This document shows positions 34,057-41,433 of a stretch of 64,000 nucleotides of DNA, in pieces (the first letter of the stretch is position 1; the number at the start of each line of letters is the position of its first letter). The translations under genes were made by a program, and so were the position numbers. The stretch covers positions 62,001 through 126,000 of the forward strand of contig NZ_FODC01000009.1 in NCBI RefSeq assembly GCF_900110275.1, written 5' to 3'. Below the pieces are notes generated by a model. That model saw nothing but the letters and a program-made list of their open reading frames with translations, did not search any database and was not told where the DNA came from. The stretch is from Duganella sp. CF517. Lineage in GTDB: Bacteria > Pseudomonadota > Gammaproteobacteria > Burkholderiales > Burkholderiaceae_D.

Positions 34057-35750
34057 ACGCGGAAACCCCGACCAGCGGCGACATCGATTGGGCCGAGAAG
34101 CGCTATCTGCTGGTCGACGATTTCGTCGGCATCCGCCAGCTGCTGCGCGAATCGCTGCGCAACCTCGGCGCCAAGCACATCGACCAGGCGGCCAGCGGCG
34201 GCGAGGCCATCGTGCTGCTGTCGAAGACGCGCTACGACGTCGTCATGTGCGACTACAACCTCGGCGACGGCAAGAACGGCCAGCAGGTGCTGGAGGAGGC
34301 GCGCCTGCGCAACCTGATGCTGCCCAGCAGCGTGTGGCTGATGGTGTCGGCCGAGAAAAGCGTGGAGTCGGTGATGGGCGCGGCCGAGCACCAGCCGGAC
34401 GCCTACATCATCAAGCCGATCACCGAGGGCGTGCTGCTGACGCGCCTGAACCGCGTGTGGAACAAGAAACAGATCTTCCGCGAGATCGACCAGGCCTTCG
34501 CCGACAAGGACTACCTGCGCGCGGCGCGCCTGTGCGAGGAACAGATCCCGCTCTATCCGCTGCACGAGATCGACCTGCAGCGGATGAAGGCCACCTTGCT
34601 GCTGAAAAGCGGCGTGCCGGAACAGGCGCGCGCGGTCTACGAGAAGGTGCTCGAGGAGCGTGAATACAACTGGGCGCGCTGCGGCCTGGCGAAGATCCGC
34701 ATGAGCGCCGGCGAGCTGGAAGCGGCGCAGCAGATGTTCCAGGCGGTGATCGCGGACAACCGCTTTTACATCGACGCCTTCGACCAGCTGGCGCTGTCGT
34801 TCCAGCAGCAGGGCAAGCACGAGGAAGCCTTCGGCGTGCTGGAAAAAGCCGCCAAGCTGTCGCCCAATTCGGTGCCGCGCCAGCGCGCGTTCGGCCAGAC
34901 GGCGCTCAAGCTGGGGAATATCCCGGTGGCCGAAAAAGCCTTCCGCAAATGCATAGAGATGGGCGAGTACTCGGTGGCCAAGACAGTCGACGCCTATTTC
35001 GGCCTGGCGCGCGTGTGCGGCTTGAAGAACGACACCAAGGAAGCGATACGCCTGCTGAACGCGGCGGTCCACCAGTTCGGCGGCGACCAGGTTACCTTGC
35101 GCGCCAAGATCACCGAGGGCCTGGTCTACCACGAGAGCGGCGACTACCGGCGCGCGCGCAAATCCGGCGACGAACTGGAGGCGATGCTGGCCGACGAAAC
35201 CAAGCAGCGTCCGGACAGCACCACCTGCCTCGACATGGCGACGCTGCTGTTCGCGGTCGGCGTCAAGGACGCGCCGGTGACCCTGCTGTGCTACGTGGCG
35301 CGCAACAACCATGACAACGCGCCGCTGCTCGAGGATGTGCAGAAAATCTTCGACAAGGCGCGCATGGGCGACGAGGGCATCGAGTTGATCAAGGCCTCGC
35401 GCCAGGAGGCGGCCGACATGATGAACAAGGGCGTGCTGCTATGGAAGACCGGCAAGTTGATCGAGGCGGTCGAATGGATGCGCGTGGCGCGCAAGGCGCT
35501 GCCGCACAATATGCGCATCCTGTTTAATTCGGCGCAGATCCTGATCTCGCAACTGCACCAAACTGGCTATGTGCGCGAGCTGGCCGAGGAGGCGATCGGC
35601 GTGTTGATGCATGTCGACGCGATCGCGCCGGGCCAGCTGCGTTTCGCGCAGTTGATGGAACAGCTGGCGATGCTGGCGCCGGTGTCGGGCGTGGCGGCGG
35701 CGGCCGCCGCGGTCGAGTACGAGGCCGCCAACGGCGCGGTTCCGGAGTGA
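34053..35750 (+). CDS. Response regulator with TPR output domain
   Basis: A 565-residue protein. The N-terminal receiver has the acidic pair in YLLVDDFVGIRQ, phosphoacceptor Asp67 (DVVMCDYNLGDGKNG) and Lys in YIIKPITEG. From residue about 145 to the end it consists of helical tetratricopeptide repeats (RAARLCEEQIPLYPLHEIDL, DQLALSFQQQGKHEEAFGVL, VAEKAFRKCIEMGEYSVAKT), with no DNA-binding or enzyme domain. It probably acts by protein-protein contact after phosphorylation by the kinase encoded just upstream, with which it overlaps by 4 bp. Receiver-TPR proteins of this type are known from betaproteobacteria and gammaproteobacteria but their targets are mostly undefined. Confidence 0.9.
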   Translation: MNAETPTSGDIDWAEKRYLLVDDFVGIRQLLRESLRNLGAKHIDQAASGGEAIVLLSKTRYDVVMCDYNLGDGKNGQQVLEEARLRNLMLPSSVWLMVSAEKSVESVMGAAEHQPDAYIIKPITEGVLLTRLNRVWNKKQIFREIDQAFADKDYLRAARLCEEQIPLYPLHEIDLQRMKATLLLKSGVPEQARAVYEKVLEEREYNWARCGLAKIRMSAGELEAAQQMFQAVIADNRFYIDAFDQLALSFQQQGKHEEAFGVLEKAAKLSPNSVPRQRAFGQTALKLGNIPVAEKAFRKCIEMGEYSVAKTVDAYFGLARVCGLKNDTKEAIRLLNAAVHQFGGDQVTLRAKITEGLVYHESGDYRRARKSGDELEAMLADETKQRPDSTTCLDMATLLFAVGVKDAPVTLLCYVARNNHDNAPLLEDVQKIFDKARMGDEGIELIKASRQEAADMMNKGVLLWKTGKLIEAVEWMRVARKALPHNMRILFNSAQILISQLHQTGYVRELAEEAIGVLMHVDAIAPGQLRFAQLMEQLAMLAPVSGVAAAAAAVEYEAANGAVPE

Positions 35751-35879
35751 CGCCGGCTGGCACCGACCGCTCCCGGGGTGACGGATGGGCGCAACAGCAA
35801 CTTGTTTCACCGTCACCAAATGATTACACTGAATCGCGGCGCAGCCCTGTCTGCGCCTTGAAATAAAGGGCAAAACAAT

Positions 35880-36095
35880 ATGCGTGATATCGCAAAAGAA
35901 GTGTACACGAAGATGAAAGTGGGCAGCGTGGCCTGGATACGGCCGGTCGCAGCCAAGGGAGACACCCTCGACAGTTTCCAGTCCGCCCACGACAGCGCCA
36001 AGCTGCTGGAGCAGGAGGGCTTGATCGATATCGAAAAAGTGCAGCGCCAGCAAGACGGCATGATCGACGCCATCCGCATCCAGCGCCTGGCCTGA
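35880..36095 (+). CDS. Small conserved-looking hypothetical protein (71 aa)
   Basis: A 71-residue protein preceded by AAAGGG 9 bp before the ATG. It has no signal peptide or cysteines. The order of a basic N-terminus (MRDIAKEVYTKMKVGSVAWI), a helix (FQSAHDSAKLLEQEGLIDIE) and a final strand-like IDAIRIQRLA could be a compact winged-helix, but this is a guess. It is monocistronic, convergent with the PhaM gene, and lies 129 bp after the REC-TPR gene. I do not recognise it. Confidence 0.65.
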   Translation: MRDIAKEVYTKMKVGSVAWIRPVAAKGDTLDSFQSAHDSAKLLEQEGLIDIEKVQRQQDGMIDAIRIQRLA

Positions 36096-36130
36096 GGCCG
36101 GACGCCGGTGGCGCGGCGATCAAGCACTAA

Positions 36131-36934
36131 TCAGGGCTTTTCGGCGCCGGGCTTGCCGGTTTTTGGCGGCGCGGTTTTGGCGGCGGCCTTTTTCGGCGCA
36201 GGTTTGAGATCCGGCTTGTCGGCGGCAGGGGCGGCGCCGGCGGCATTGGCGTTGGCCGCGCTGGCCGCGTCGGCGCCGGTGTCGGCAGCGGCGGCCTTGC
36301 CCGTCGCCGTGGCGGCGGTGGCGAATTTGACCGCCGTGTCGGTGGCGCGCGCCGCGGCGTCGGCCATCATCGATTCGGACGCCATCGCCGTCGATACCGC
36401 CTGTTTGAATTGATCCTGCAGCATATTCCACCACACGGCCGGATTGGGCATCTGGGCGGCGGCGTCGGCGGCCGGCTTGGGCGTCGGCGCGGCTTCAGGC
36501 GCCTTGGGCGCGGCTTGCTGCGCCGGTGCGGGCGTTGGCGCCGGCGGCCATGACGGCTTGCTGGCGGGCGCCTTGTCGGCTTCGCGGGCGTGGTGGAAGA
36601 AGGCCGACGCGTATGGATTGGCGTCGAAGATCGACTTGTCGTTGGCGCCCGTGTTGACGGCGGCGGCCAGGCTGGCGCCGACGGATTTGAGCGTGGCGAT
36701 GGTCCCGCGCTGCACTTCGAGCGCCTGGATACTGCCGCGCAGCATACTCATATTGAGGTTCAGCCACGCCTCGACGGCCTTCAGGTCGTTGATCTTCTTA
36801 TCCAGTTCCTCGACCGACAACGTGGGCGCCGTCAAACCCGGCACGCTCATGCTGCCCCACAGGTTTTTGACGAAATCTAAAGTATCCGTCATCACGGCGG
36901 CGCCGGGGATGTGCGGCATTTGCGTATTGGCCAT
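36131..36934 (-). CDS. phaM: PhaM-family polyhydroxyalkanoate granule regulator
   Basis: A 267-residue protein. The N-terminal part (TDTLDFVKNLWGSMSVPGL, VEELDKKINDLKAVEAWLNL, MLRGSIQALEVQRGTIATLK) matches PhaM, which activates the PHB synthase and tethers granules to the nucleoid in Ralstonia. The central part is Pro/Ala-rich, with a second conserved helix near PNPAVWWNMLQDQFKQAV, and the C-terminus is a Lys/Ala/Pro tail (PAPKKAAAKTAPPKTGKP) like histone H1 tails, suited to binding DNA. AGGAGA precedes the ATG. Its presence suggests that the organism stores polyhydroxyalkanoate, but no synthase gene lies in the window. Confidence 0.88.
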   Translation of the reverse strand: MANTQMPHIPGAAVMTDTLDFVKNLWGSMSVPGLTAPTLSVEELDKKINDLKAVEAWLNLNMSMLRGSIQALEVQRGTIATLKSVGASLAAAVNTGANDKSIFDANPYASAFFHHAREADKAPASKPSWPPAPTPAPAQQAAPKAPEAAPTPKPAADAAAQMPNPAVWWNMLQDQFKQAVSTAMASESMMADAAARATDTAVKFATAATATGKAAAADTGADAASAANANAAGAAPAADKPDLKPAPKKAAAKTAPPKTGKPGAEKP

Positions 36935-37065
36935 ATCTGTCTCCTGTGGATTTTAGCTTTCAGCGTAGCAGATATCCGTGCCGCATTCAAAAAGATTTTG
37001 ACAACATTTCCATCGTCGCGCGGCGGCGGACCGATGGCTTCGTCCGAACACGTTAAACTAGCGGC

Positions 37066-38256
37066 ATGACGATTGTTTCCTACCTCTTTCAACGCCGCCG
37101 CCTGCTGGTCGTATGCGTGGCCACGCTGGCGCTGCATTTGGCGGCGATCGACTGGGCGGGCAATCACCTCGGCTCCTCGGCGCCGCGCACGTCGCCCCAT
37201 CCGCCGTCGGTGATGACGGCGCAATTGCGCCTGACCTTGCCCAAGCGCGTCGAGAGCACGCCGCTGGTGGACGTCAAGCCGCTGGCGCCGCAGGACGCGC
37301 CGCGTCCCCGCGCCAAACGACCGCCGCCGCCCCGTGCGCTGCCGCCGCCGCCGGAATCGGCGCCGGGCAACGGCGCGCTGGCCGCCATCGCCGCCAGCCC
37401 GGCGCTGGCCGAGGCCGCGTCGGCCGAAGGCGGCGGTGAGGGCGCGCCGGCCGGCGGCAAGGATGGGACGGCCCAGGCCGGGGCGGCGCAGGCGCAAACC
37501 GGGACGCCGCCGGCGCCCGCCGACGCGCCGACGCCGGCGCCGGCGGTGCCGGCCGCGGCGCCGCCGCAGGGCGCGCGGCGCTATAAGGTGCATCTGCCGC
37601 CGTCGGCCAGGTTCGACATGGCGGTGGCGCGGGTGGACGCCGACGGCACCAAATGGACGGGCTCGGCGTCGATGACGTGGCATACTGACGGCAGCCGTTA
37701 CGACGCCTCGCTCGAAGCCGGCGTCAGCTTGTTGGTGACGCGCGTCAACTTGTTGGTGCTGCGCAGCGAGGGCGTCATCGACGACTTCGGCATCGCACCG
37801 GTCCGTGTCACCGAAAAGCGCACGCGCCGGGCGGAGACCGCGACCCACTTCAACCGCGACCAGGGCACGATCACGTTCTCGGCGTCCGAGCGCAGCTATC
37901 CGCTGCTGACGGGCGCGCAGGACAAGGCGACGGTGCCGTTCCAGTTGGGCGGCATCGGCCGCGCCGACGTCAACCAGTTCGGCGGCGACATCGACCTGCA
38001 GGTCGGCGATGAAAAGGAGGCGACGATTTTCCGCTTCCAGCTGGTCGGCGAGGAAGAGCTGGACACGAAGATGGGCAAGGTGGTCGCCTGGCACCTGACG
38101 CGCCCGCCCAAGCCGGGCACCTATTCGTCGCGGCTGGACATTTGGCTGGCGCCGGGGATGAACTGGTACCCGGTCCAGATGCGCAACACCGAAGCGAGCG
38201 GCGCGCTGACCACGCAGACCGTCTCCAACATTACGATCACAGAATCCGGAAAATAA
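37066..38256 (+). CDS. DUF3108 protein, TonB-like N-terminus
   Basis: A 396-residue protein. One N-terminal transmembrane helix (LLVVCVATLALHLAAIDWAG) is followed by a long Pro/Ala-rich stretch (residues about 70-165; KRPPPPRALPPPPESAPG), then a C-terminal DUF3108 beta-rich domain (PSARFDMAVARVDADGTKW, GVIDDFGIAPVRVTEKRTRR, LTRPPKPGTYSSRLDIWLAP). The topology recalls TonB: anchored in the inner membrane with a periplasm-spanning linker. The function of DUF3108 is unknown. It is the first of two tandem DUF3108 genes 1 bp apart, suggesting joint function or recent duplication. Confidence 0.85.
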   Translation: MTIVSYLFQRRRLLVVCVATLALHLAAIDWAGNHLGSSAPRTSPHPPSVMTAQLRLTLPKRVESTPLVDVKPLAPQDAPRPRAKRPPPPRALPPPPESAPGNGALAAIAASPALAEAASAEGGGEGAPAGGKDGTAQAGAAQAQTGTPPAPADAPTPAPAVPAAAPPQGARRYKVHLPPSARFDMAVARVDADGTKWTGSASMTWHTDGSRYDASLEAGVSLLVTRVNLLVLRSEGVIDDFGIAPVRVTEKRTRRAETATHFNRDQGTITFSASERSYPLLTGAQDKATVPFQLGGIGRADVNQFGGDIDLQVGDEKEATIFRFQLVGEEELDTKMGKVVAWHLTRPPKPGTYSSRLDIWLAPGMNWYPVQMRNTEASGALTTQTVSNITITESGK

Positions 38257-38257
38257 C

Positions 38258-39031
38258 ATGCAAAAAACTCCAACCCTCCGCCTGCTGGGCGCCGCCGTGC
38301 TGCTGGCGCTGTCCGCGAGCGCCATGACGGCGCGCGCGGCCGGCGACGCCCCCGGCCCCCATCCGAGCGCCAAGCGGGCGCACAGCGAACCGCCGTCGGC
38401 CGACCTCCAATACAACATCACGGCCAAGCAGCACGGGCTGACGATCAACGGCACGGCCACCGTGCAATGGCGCGCCGGCGACGGCAAGTACTCGCTGGCG
38501 GTGGAAAGCCGCGCCGCCATTTTCGGCAAGATCCTCGAAACGCGCAGCGAGGGGATGATCGACGACTACGGCCTGGCGCCGGTGGCGTTCTATGAAAAGC
38601 GCTTCCGCAAGGAGGCCAACACCACCAGCTTCAAGCGCGACACCAAAACCATCAGCTTCAGCGTCGGCGACGAGACCTACCCGATCAAGGGCGGCGAGCA
38701 GGATCGCGCCAGCATCCAGTGGCAGATCGCCTCGCAGGCGCGGGCGGCGGCGGACAAGTTCAAGCCGGGCAGCGAGTGGGCCTACTTCGTCGCCGGCCGC
38801 CGCAACGCCGAGCAATGGAGCTTCAAGGTCGCCAACGTCGAGCCGGTGCAGACCGGCAGCGGCGAGGTCGCTGCCGTGCACCTGGTGCGCCAGCCGCTCG
38901 ACGACGATAAGGGCTCGCAGGTCGACCTGTGGCTGGCGCCGTCGCTGGACTGGTACCCGGTGCGGGTGGTGTTCAAGGACGCCGACGGCGACTTCGTCGA
39001 CCAAACCCTCGACAAAGTTACCAAAAAATAA
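38258..39031 (+). CDS. Secreted DUF3108 protein
   Basis: A 257-residue periplasmic protein with a signal peptide (LLGAAVLLALSASAMTARAA). The mature domain aligns with that of the preceding gene (SEGMIDDYGLAPVAFYEKRF, ISFSVGDETYPIKGGEQDRA, GSQVDLWLAPSLDWYPVRVV), so the two are paralogues, this one without the Pro-rich spacer. It starts 1 bp after the stop of the first and should be co-expressed. DUF3108 domains form lipocalin-like or LolA-like barrels in predictions I know of, but no function is established. A REP-like repeat begins 1 bp after its stop. Confidence 0.85.
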   Translation: MQKTPTLRLLGAAVLLALSASAMTARAAGDAPGPHPSAKRAHSEPPSADLQYNITAKQHGLTINGTATVQWRAGDGKYSLAVESRAAIFGKILETRSEGMIDDYGLAPVAFYEKRFRKEANTTSFKRDTKTISFSVGDETYPIKGGEQDRASIQWQIASQARAAADKFKPGSEWAYFVAGRRNAEQWSFKVANVEPVQTGSGEVAAVHLVRQPLDDDKGSQVDLWLAPSLDWYPVRVVFKDADGDFVDQTLDKVTKK

Positions 39032-39032
39032 A

Positions 39033-39145
39033 CCCCGGGGTCAAGTCTGTCATTACGACACGGCCTCGGCCGTATATGCGCCCACCGATGCCGCGCGTCC
39101 ACCCCATAGTGTCCGGGCCGTGTAGCAATGGCAGACCTGACCACG
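39033..39145 (+). repeat. Second REP-like copy: imperfect inverted pair with the same core
   Basis: The left arm (39037-39065) carries the same core GGGGTCAAGTCTGTCATT as the cluster at 4749; the right arm (about 39116-39145) is its imperfect inverted complement. The spacer is about 50 bp and GC-rich. As at the first locus, the element abuts a stop codon, here 1 bp after the DUF3108 gene. Confidence 0.8.
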
Positions 39146-39239
39146 CCCCTGGCCCCGCCCACCTGCTATACTGACGCCCCCGCGATGATGATGCTTTGTT
39201 GCACGATTTGCAATCGCGTTGCGACCAGAATGGCAGAGA

Positions 39240-40616
39240 ATGATTGAACCTATAACAAGTGAGTCCGCGTCCGATCCGGCGCTGGACCAGCAAGACACGC
39301 AAAACAGCCTCCAGGCGCACTTCAAGCCGAACATCTCGGCCGACGAAATCGAGCAGGTCTACCACCTGAAACGCGCGCAGCCGCTGCTGCAAGTGTTCAC
39401 GGCGCTGTTCCACGGCGGTTTCGACGGCGTGCTGGTGCGCCTGCTGGTGTTGCGCGAGCTGGCCTCCGACACCGCCTCGGCCAGCTTCAGCCGCGCCGAC
39501 ATCAACACCCGCCTGGCCTATCTGCTCCCCGAGAGCCTGGAGACGGTGCTGATGCGCCTGCGCACCAACCAGCTGCTGGCCTGGGACGCGCAGCACGCCG
39601 TCTACCGCGTCACGCCGATGGCCCGCAACGTGCTGTCGGCGATCGACGCGCTGCTGGCGATGGGCAAGGAGGAAGACCCGGCCGACATGGGCTATCTGCT
39701 GTCGCAGGTGGCCGGCGCGCAGGTGATGGGCGGCGTCACCGTCGACCAGCTGCAGCATTTGCTCGGCCGCCTGGTCGAACTGACCGAGGAATTCTCCGAC
39801 GCCATCGCCTCCGGCTCCGAGTTCCGCCTGCGCGCCTCGCAGGCCAAGTGGCACATGGCCTGCGACTGGGTCGAGAAGGGCTCGGAGATCCTGCGCGCCA
39901 TCCTGGCCGACGAAAACGCCGACAGCGCCACCCACCGCGCGGCGCAGGCCATCGGCCGCGCGCAATCGGCGCTGCTCAACATGCAGGGCATGTTCTCGCG
40001 CGCGCTCAACCAGATCGAGCGCCAGCGCGTGCACCTGGGCCAGTCCGGCCTGTCGACCACCGACATCAAGCGCTGGCTGCTGCTGCACGAGGACCTGGCG
40101 TCGCTGGCCGAAGGCGCCATCGACCAGCCGGTGGTGCCGCTGTTTATCACGCCGGCCGAGATGATCGACGTCGCCGAGACCGAGCTGCTGGCCGACCGCG
40201 CCGTCAGCGCCGTCTCCGGCGGCCTGCCGTCCGGCGAGGACGCGCCGACCACCATCAGCGACGGCCCGGCGATGCAGCAGGAGCTCGACGAATGGCTCTC
40301 GCGCCTGTCGGACTTCGCCACGCTGGCCAAGCTGCCGGCGCCCAAGGCGGGAGATGCGCCGCCGTCGATCCCGGTGCAGGATTCGCTGCTGCCGGCGACT
40401 TTCGCGGTGGCGTCCTACCGCGCCTCGCTGCTGCCGCTCTTGGGCGACGCCGACGAGGCGCGCCTGCAGGGCGCCACCGGCGACCTGGCGCGCCTGCCGG
40501 TCACCTTCAACCCCTGCGACGAAATGGTGCAGCTGCCCGATTTGCACGTGGCGGCGATGTCCCTGGCCTCCCTCTCACTTTCTTTGAAACCGGAAGGCGA
40601 CAAGTCCGATGAATGA
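39240..40616 (+). CDS. MksF-like kleisin subunit of SMC complex
   Basis: A 458-residue protein starting at the ATG at 39240. It has winged-helix-like segments at the N-terminus (LLQVFTALFHGGFDGVLVRL, INTRLAYLLPESLETVLMRL), helical middle regions (QSALLNMQGMFSRALNQIER) and a small C-terminal domain, the arrangement of MukF/MksF/JetA kleisins that bridge SMC heads. The assignment rests on fold character, gene order (F-E-B) and linkage to an SMC ATPase; the family is too divergent to identify by motif alone. It overlaps the next gene by 8 bp. Mks complexes compact chromosomes and, when paired with an MksG/JetD nuclease, defend against plasmids. Confidence 0.75.
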   Translation: MIEPITSESASDPALDQQDTQNSLQAHFKPNISADEIEQVYHLKRAQPLLQVFTALFHGGFDGVLVRLLVLRELASDTASASFSRADINTRLAYLLPESLETVLMRLRTNQLLAWDAQHAVYRVTPMARNVLSAIDALLAMGKEEDPADMGYLLSQVAGAQVMGGVTVDQLQHLLGRLVELTEEFSDAIASGSEFRLRASQAKWHMACDWVEKGSEILRAILADENADSATHRAAQAIGRAQSALLNMQGMFSRALNQIERQRVHLGQSGLSTTDIKRWLLLHEDLASLAEGAIDQPVVPLFITPAEMIDVAETELLADRAVSAVSGGLPSGEDAPTTISDGPAMQQELDEWLSRLSDFATLAKLPAPKAGDAPPSIPVQDSLLPATFAVASYRASLLPLLGDADEARLQGATGDLARLPVTFNPCDEMVQLPDLHVAAMSLASLSLSLKPEGDKSDE

Positions 40617-41430
40617 CGATTCCCAAATCCTGATCGCGCGCCTGCTGACGCATCAACACCTGCGCCGCGACGACAAACTGGTCAAGCGCGTGCTGTCGGA
40701 CGAGTTGTTCCGCGCCGAAGTGGACGCGCGCCTGCTGGCCACCGGCCTCAAACTGCTCGACAACGTCTACGCCGACCACGTGACCCTGGCGCTGCACCGC
40801 GCCATCGAACCGAAGATCTTCGGCGCGCGCGACGTCTGGCAAAACAATAACTTCGGCCTGTCGCGCGACGGCGTGGCCCTGCTGGTCGTGCTGTGGGCGC
40901 AGATCATCCTGCCCAAGCGCGAACGCCAGGAAACCCACCAGCACGCGGACGATGAACAGAACGACATGTTCGGCATCGAGAAGCCGCTGCCGCGCGCCGA
41001 GGACACCTCGATCGGCATCGCCTACAAGGCGCTGCTGGCCGACTTCGGCGACAAGTTGGGCAAGAAGACCCGCCTCGATATGAACCTCGGCATCCTGGCC
41101 AAACTCGGCTTCATCGAGCGGCGCGGCGACGTCATCGTCGAAGGCCCGCTGCTGGACCTGATGATGGACACCGACCAGCTGAAAGAGCGCATCATCAACG
41201 GCGCGCTGGCCGACGTCTTCAAGCGTTCGCCGGCTCAGGTCATCCCGGTGCCGCGCCGCACGCCGCCGATCGCCGCCAACGACGACGAACCGGCGCCGGA
41301 GCAGGTGGCCGACGACGCCCACGTGGAAGACGACATCGTGCCGGCGTTCGACATCCCGGCCGACAGCCTGCCCGACGCCGCGCCTTCCGACGCGCCAGCC
41401 GACGACACCGACCTGCCCACCAAGGACTAA
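40609..41430 (+). CDS. MksE-like (KITE-type) subunit of SMC complex
   Basis: A 273-residue protein of winged-helix character (FGLSRDGVALLVVLWAQIIL, LDMNLGILAKLGFIERRGDV, IVEGPLLDLMMDTDQLKERI), as expected for MksE/MukE/JetB, which bind the kleisin. The C-terminal 60 residues are an acidic, Pro/Asp-rich tail (ANDDEPAPEQVADDAHVEDD) that is probably disordered. It overlaps the kleisin gene by 8 bp and the SMC gene starts 3 bp after its stop, so all three subunits should be made from one mRNA. Assignment is by context and fold resemblance. Confidence 0.75.
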   Translation: MNDDSQILIARLLTHQHLRRDDKLVKRVLSDELFRAEVDARLLATGLKLLDNVYADHVTLALHRAIEPKIFGARDVWQNNNFGLSRDGVALLVVLWAQIILPKRERQETHQHADDEQNDMFGIEKPLPRAEDTSIGIAYKALLADFGDKLGKKTRLDMNLGILAKLGFIERRGDVIVEGPLLDLMMDTDQLKERIINGALADVFKRSPAQVIPVPRRTPPIAANDDEPAPEQVADDAHVEDDIVPAFDIPADSLPDAAPSDAPADDTDLPTKD

Positions 41431-41433
41431 GCC

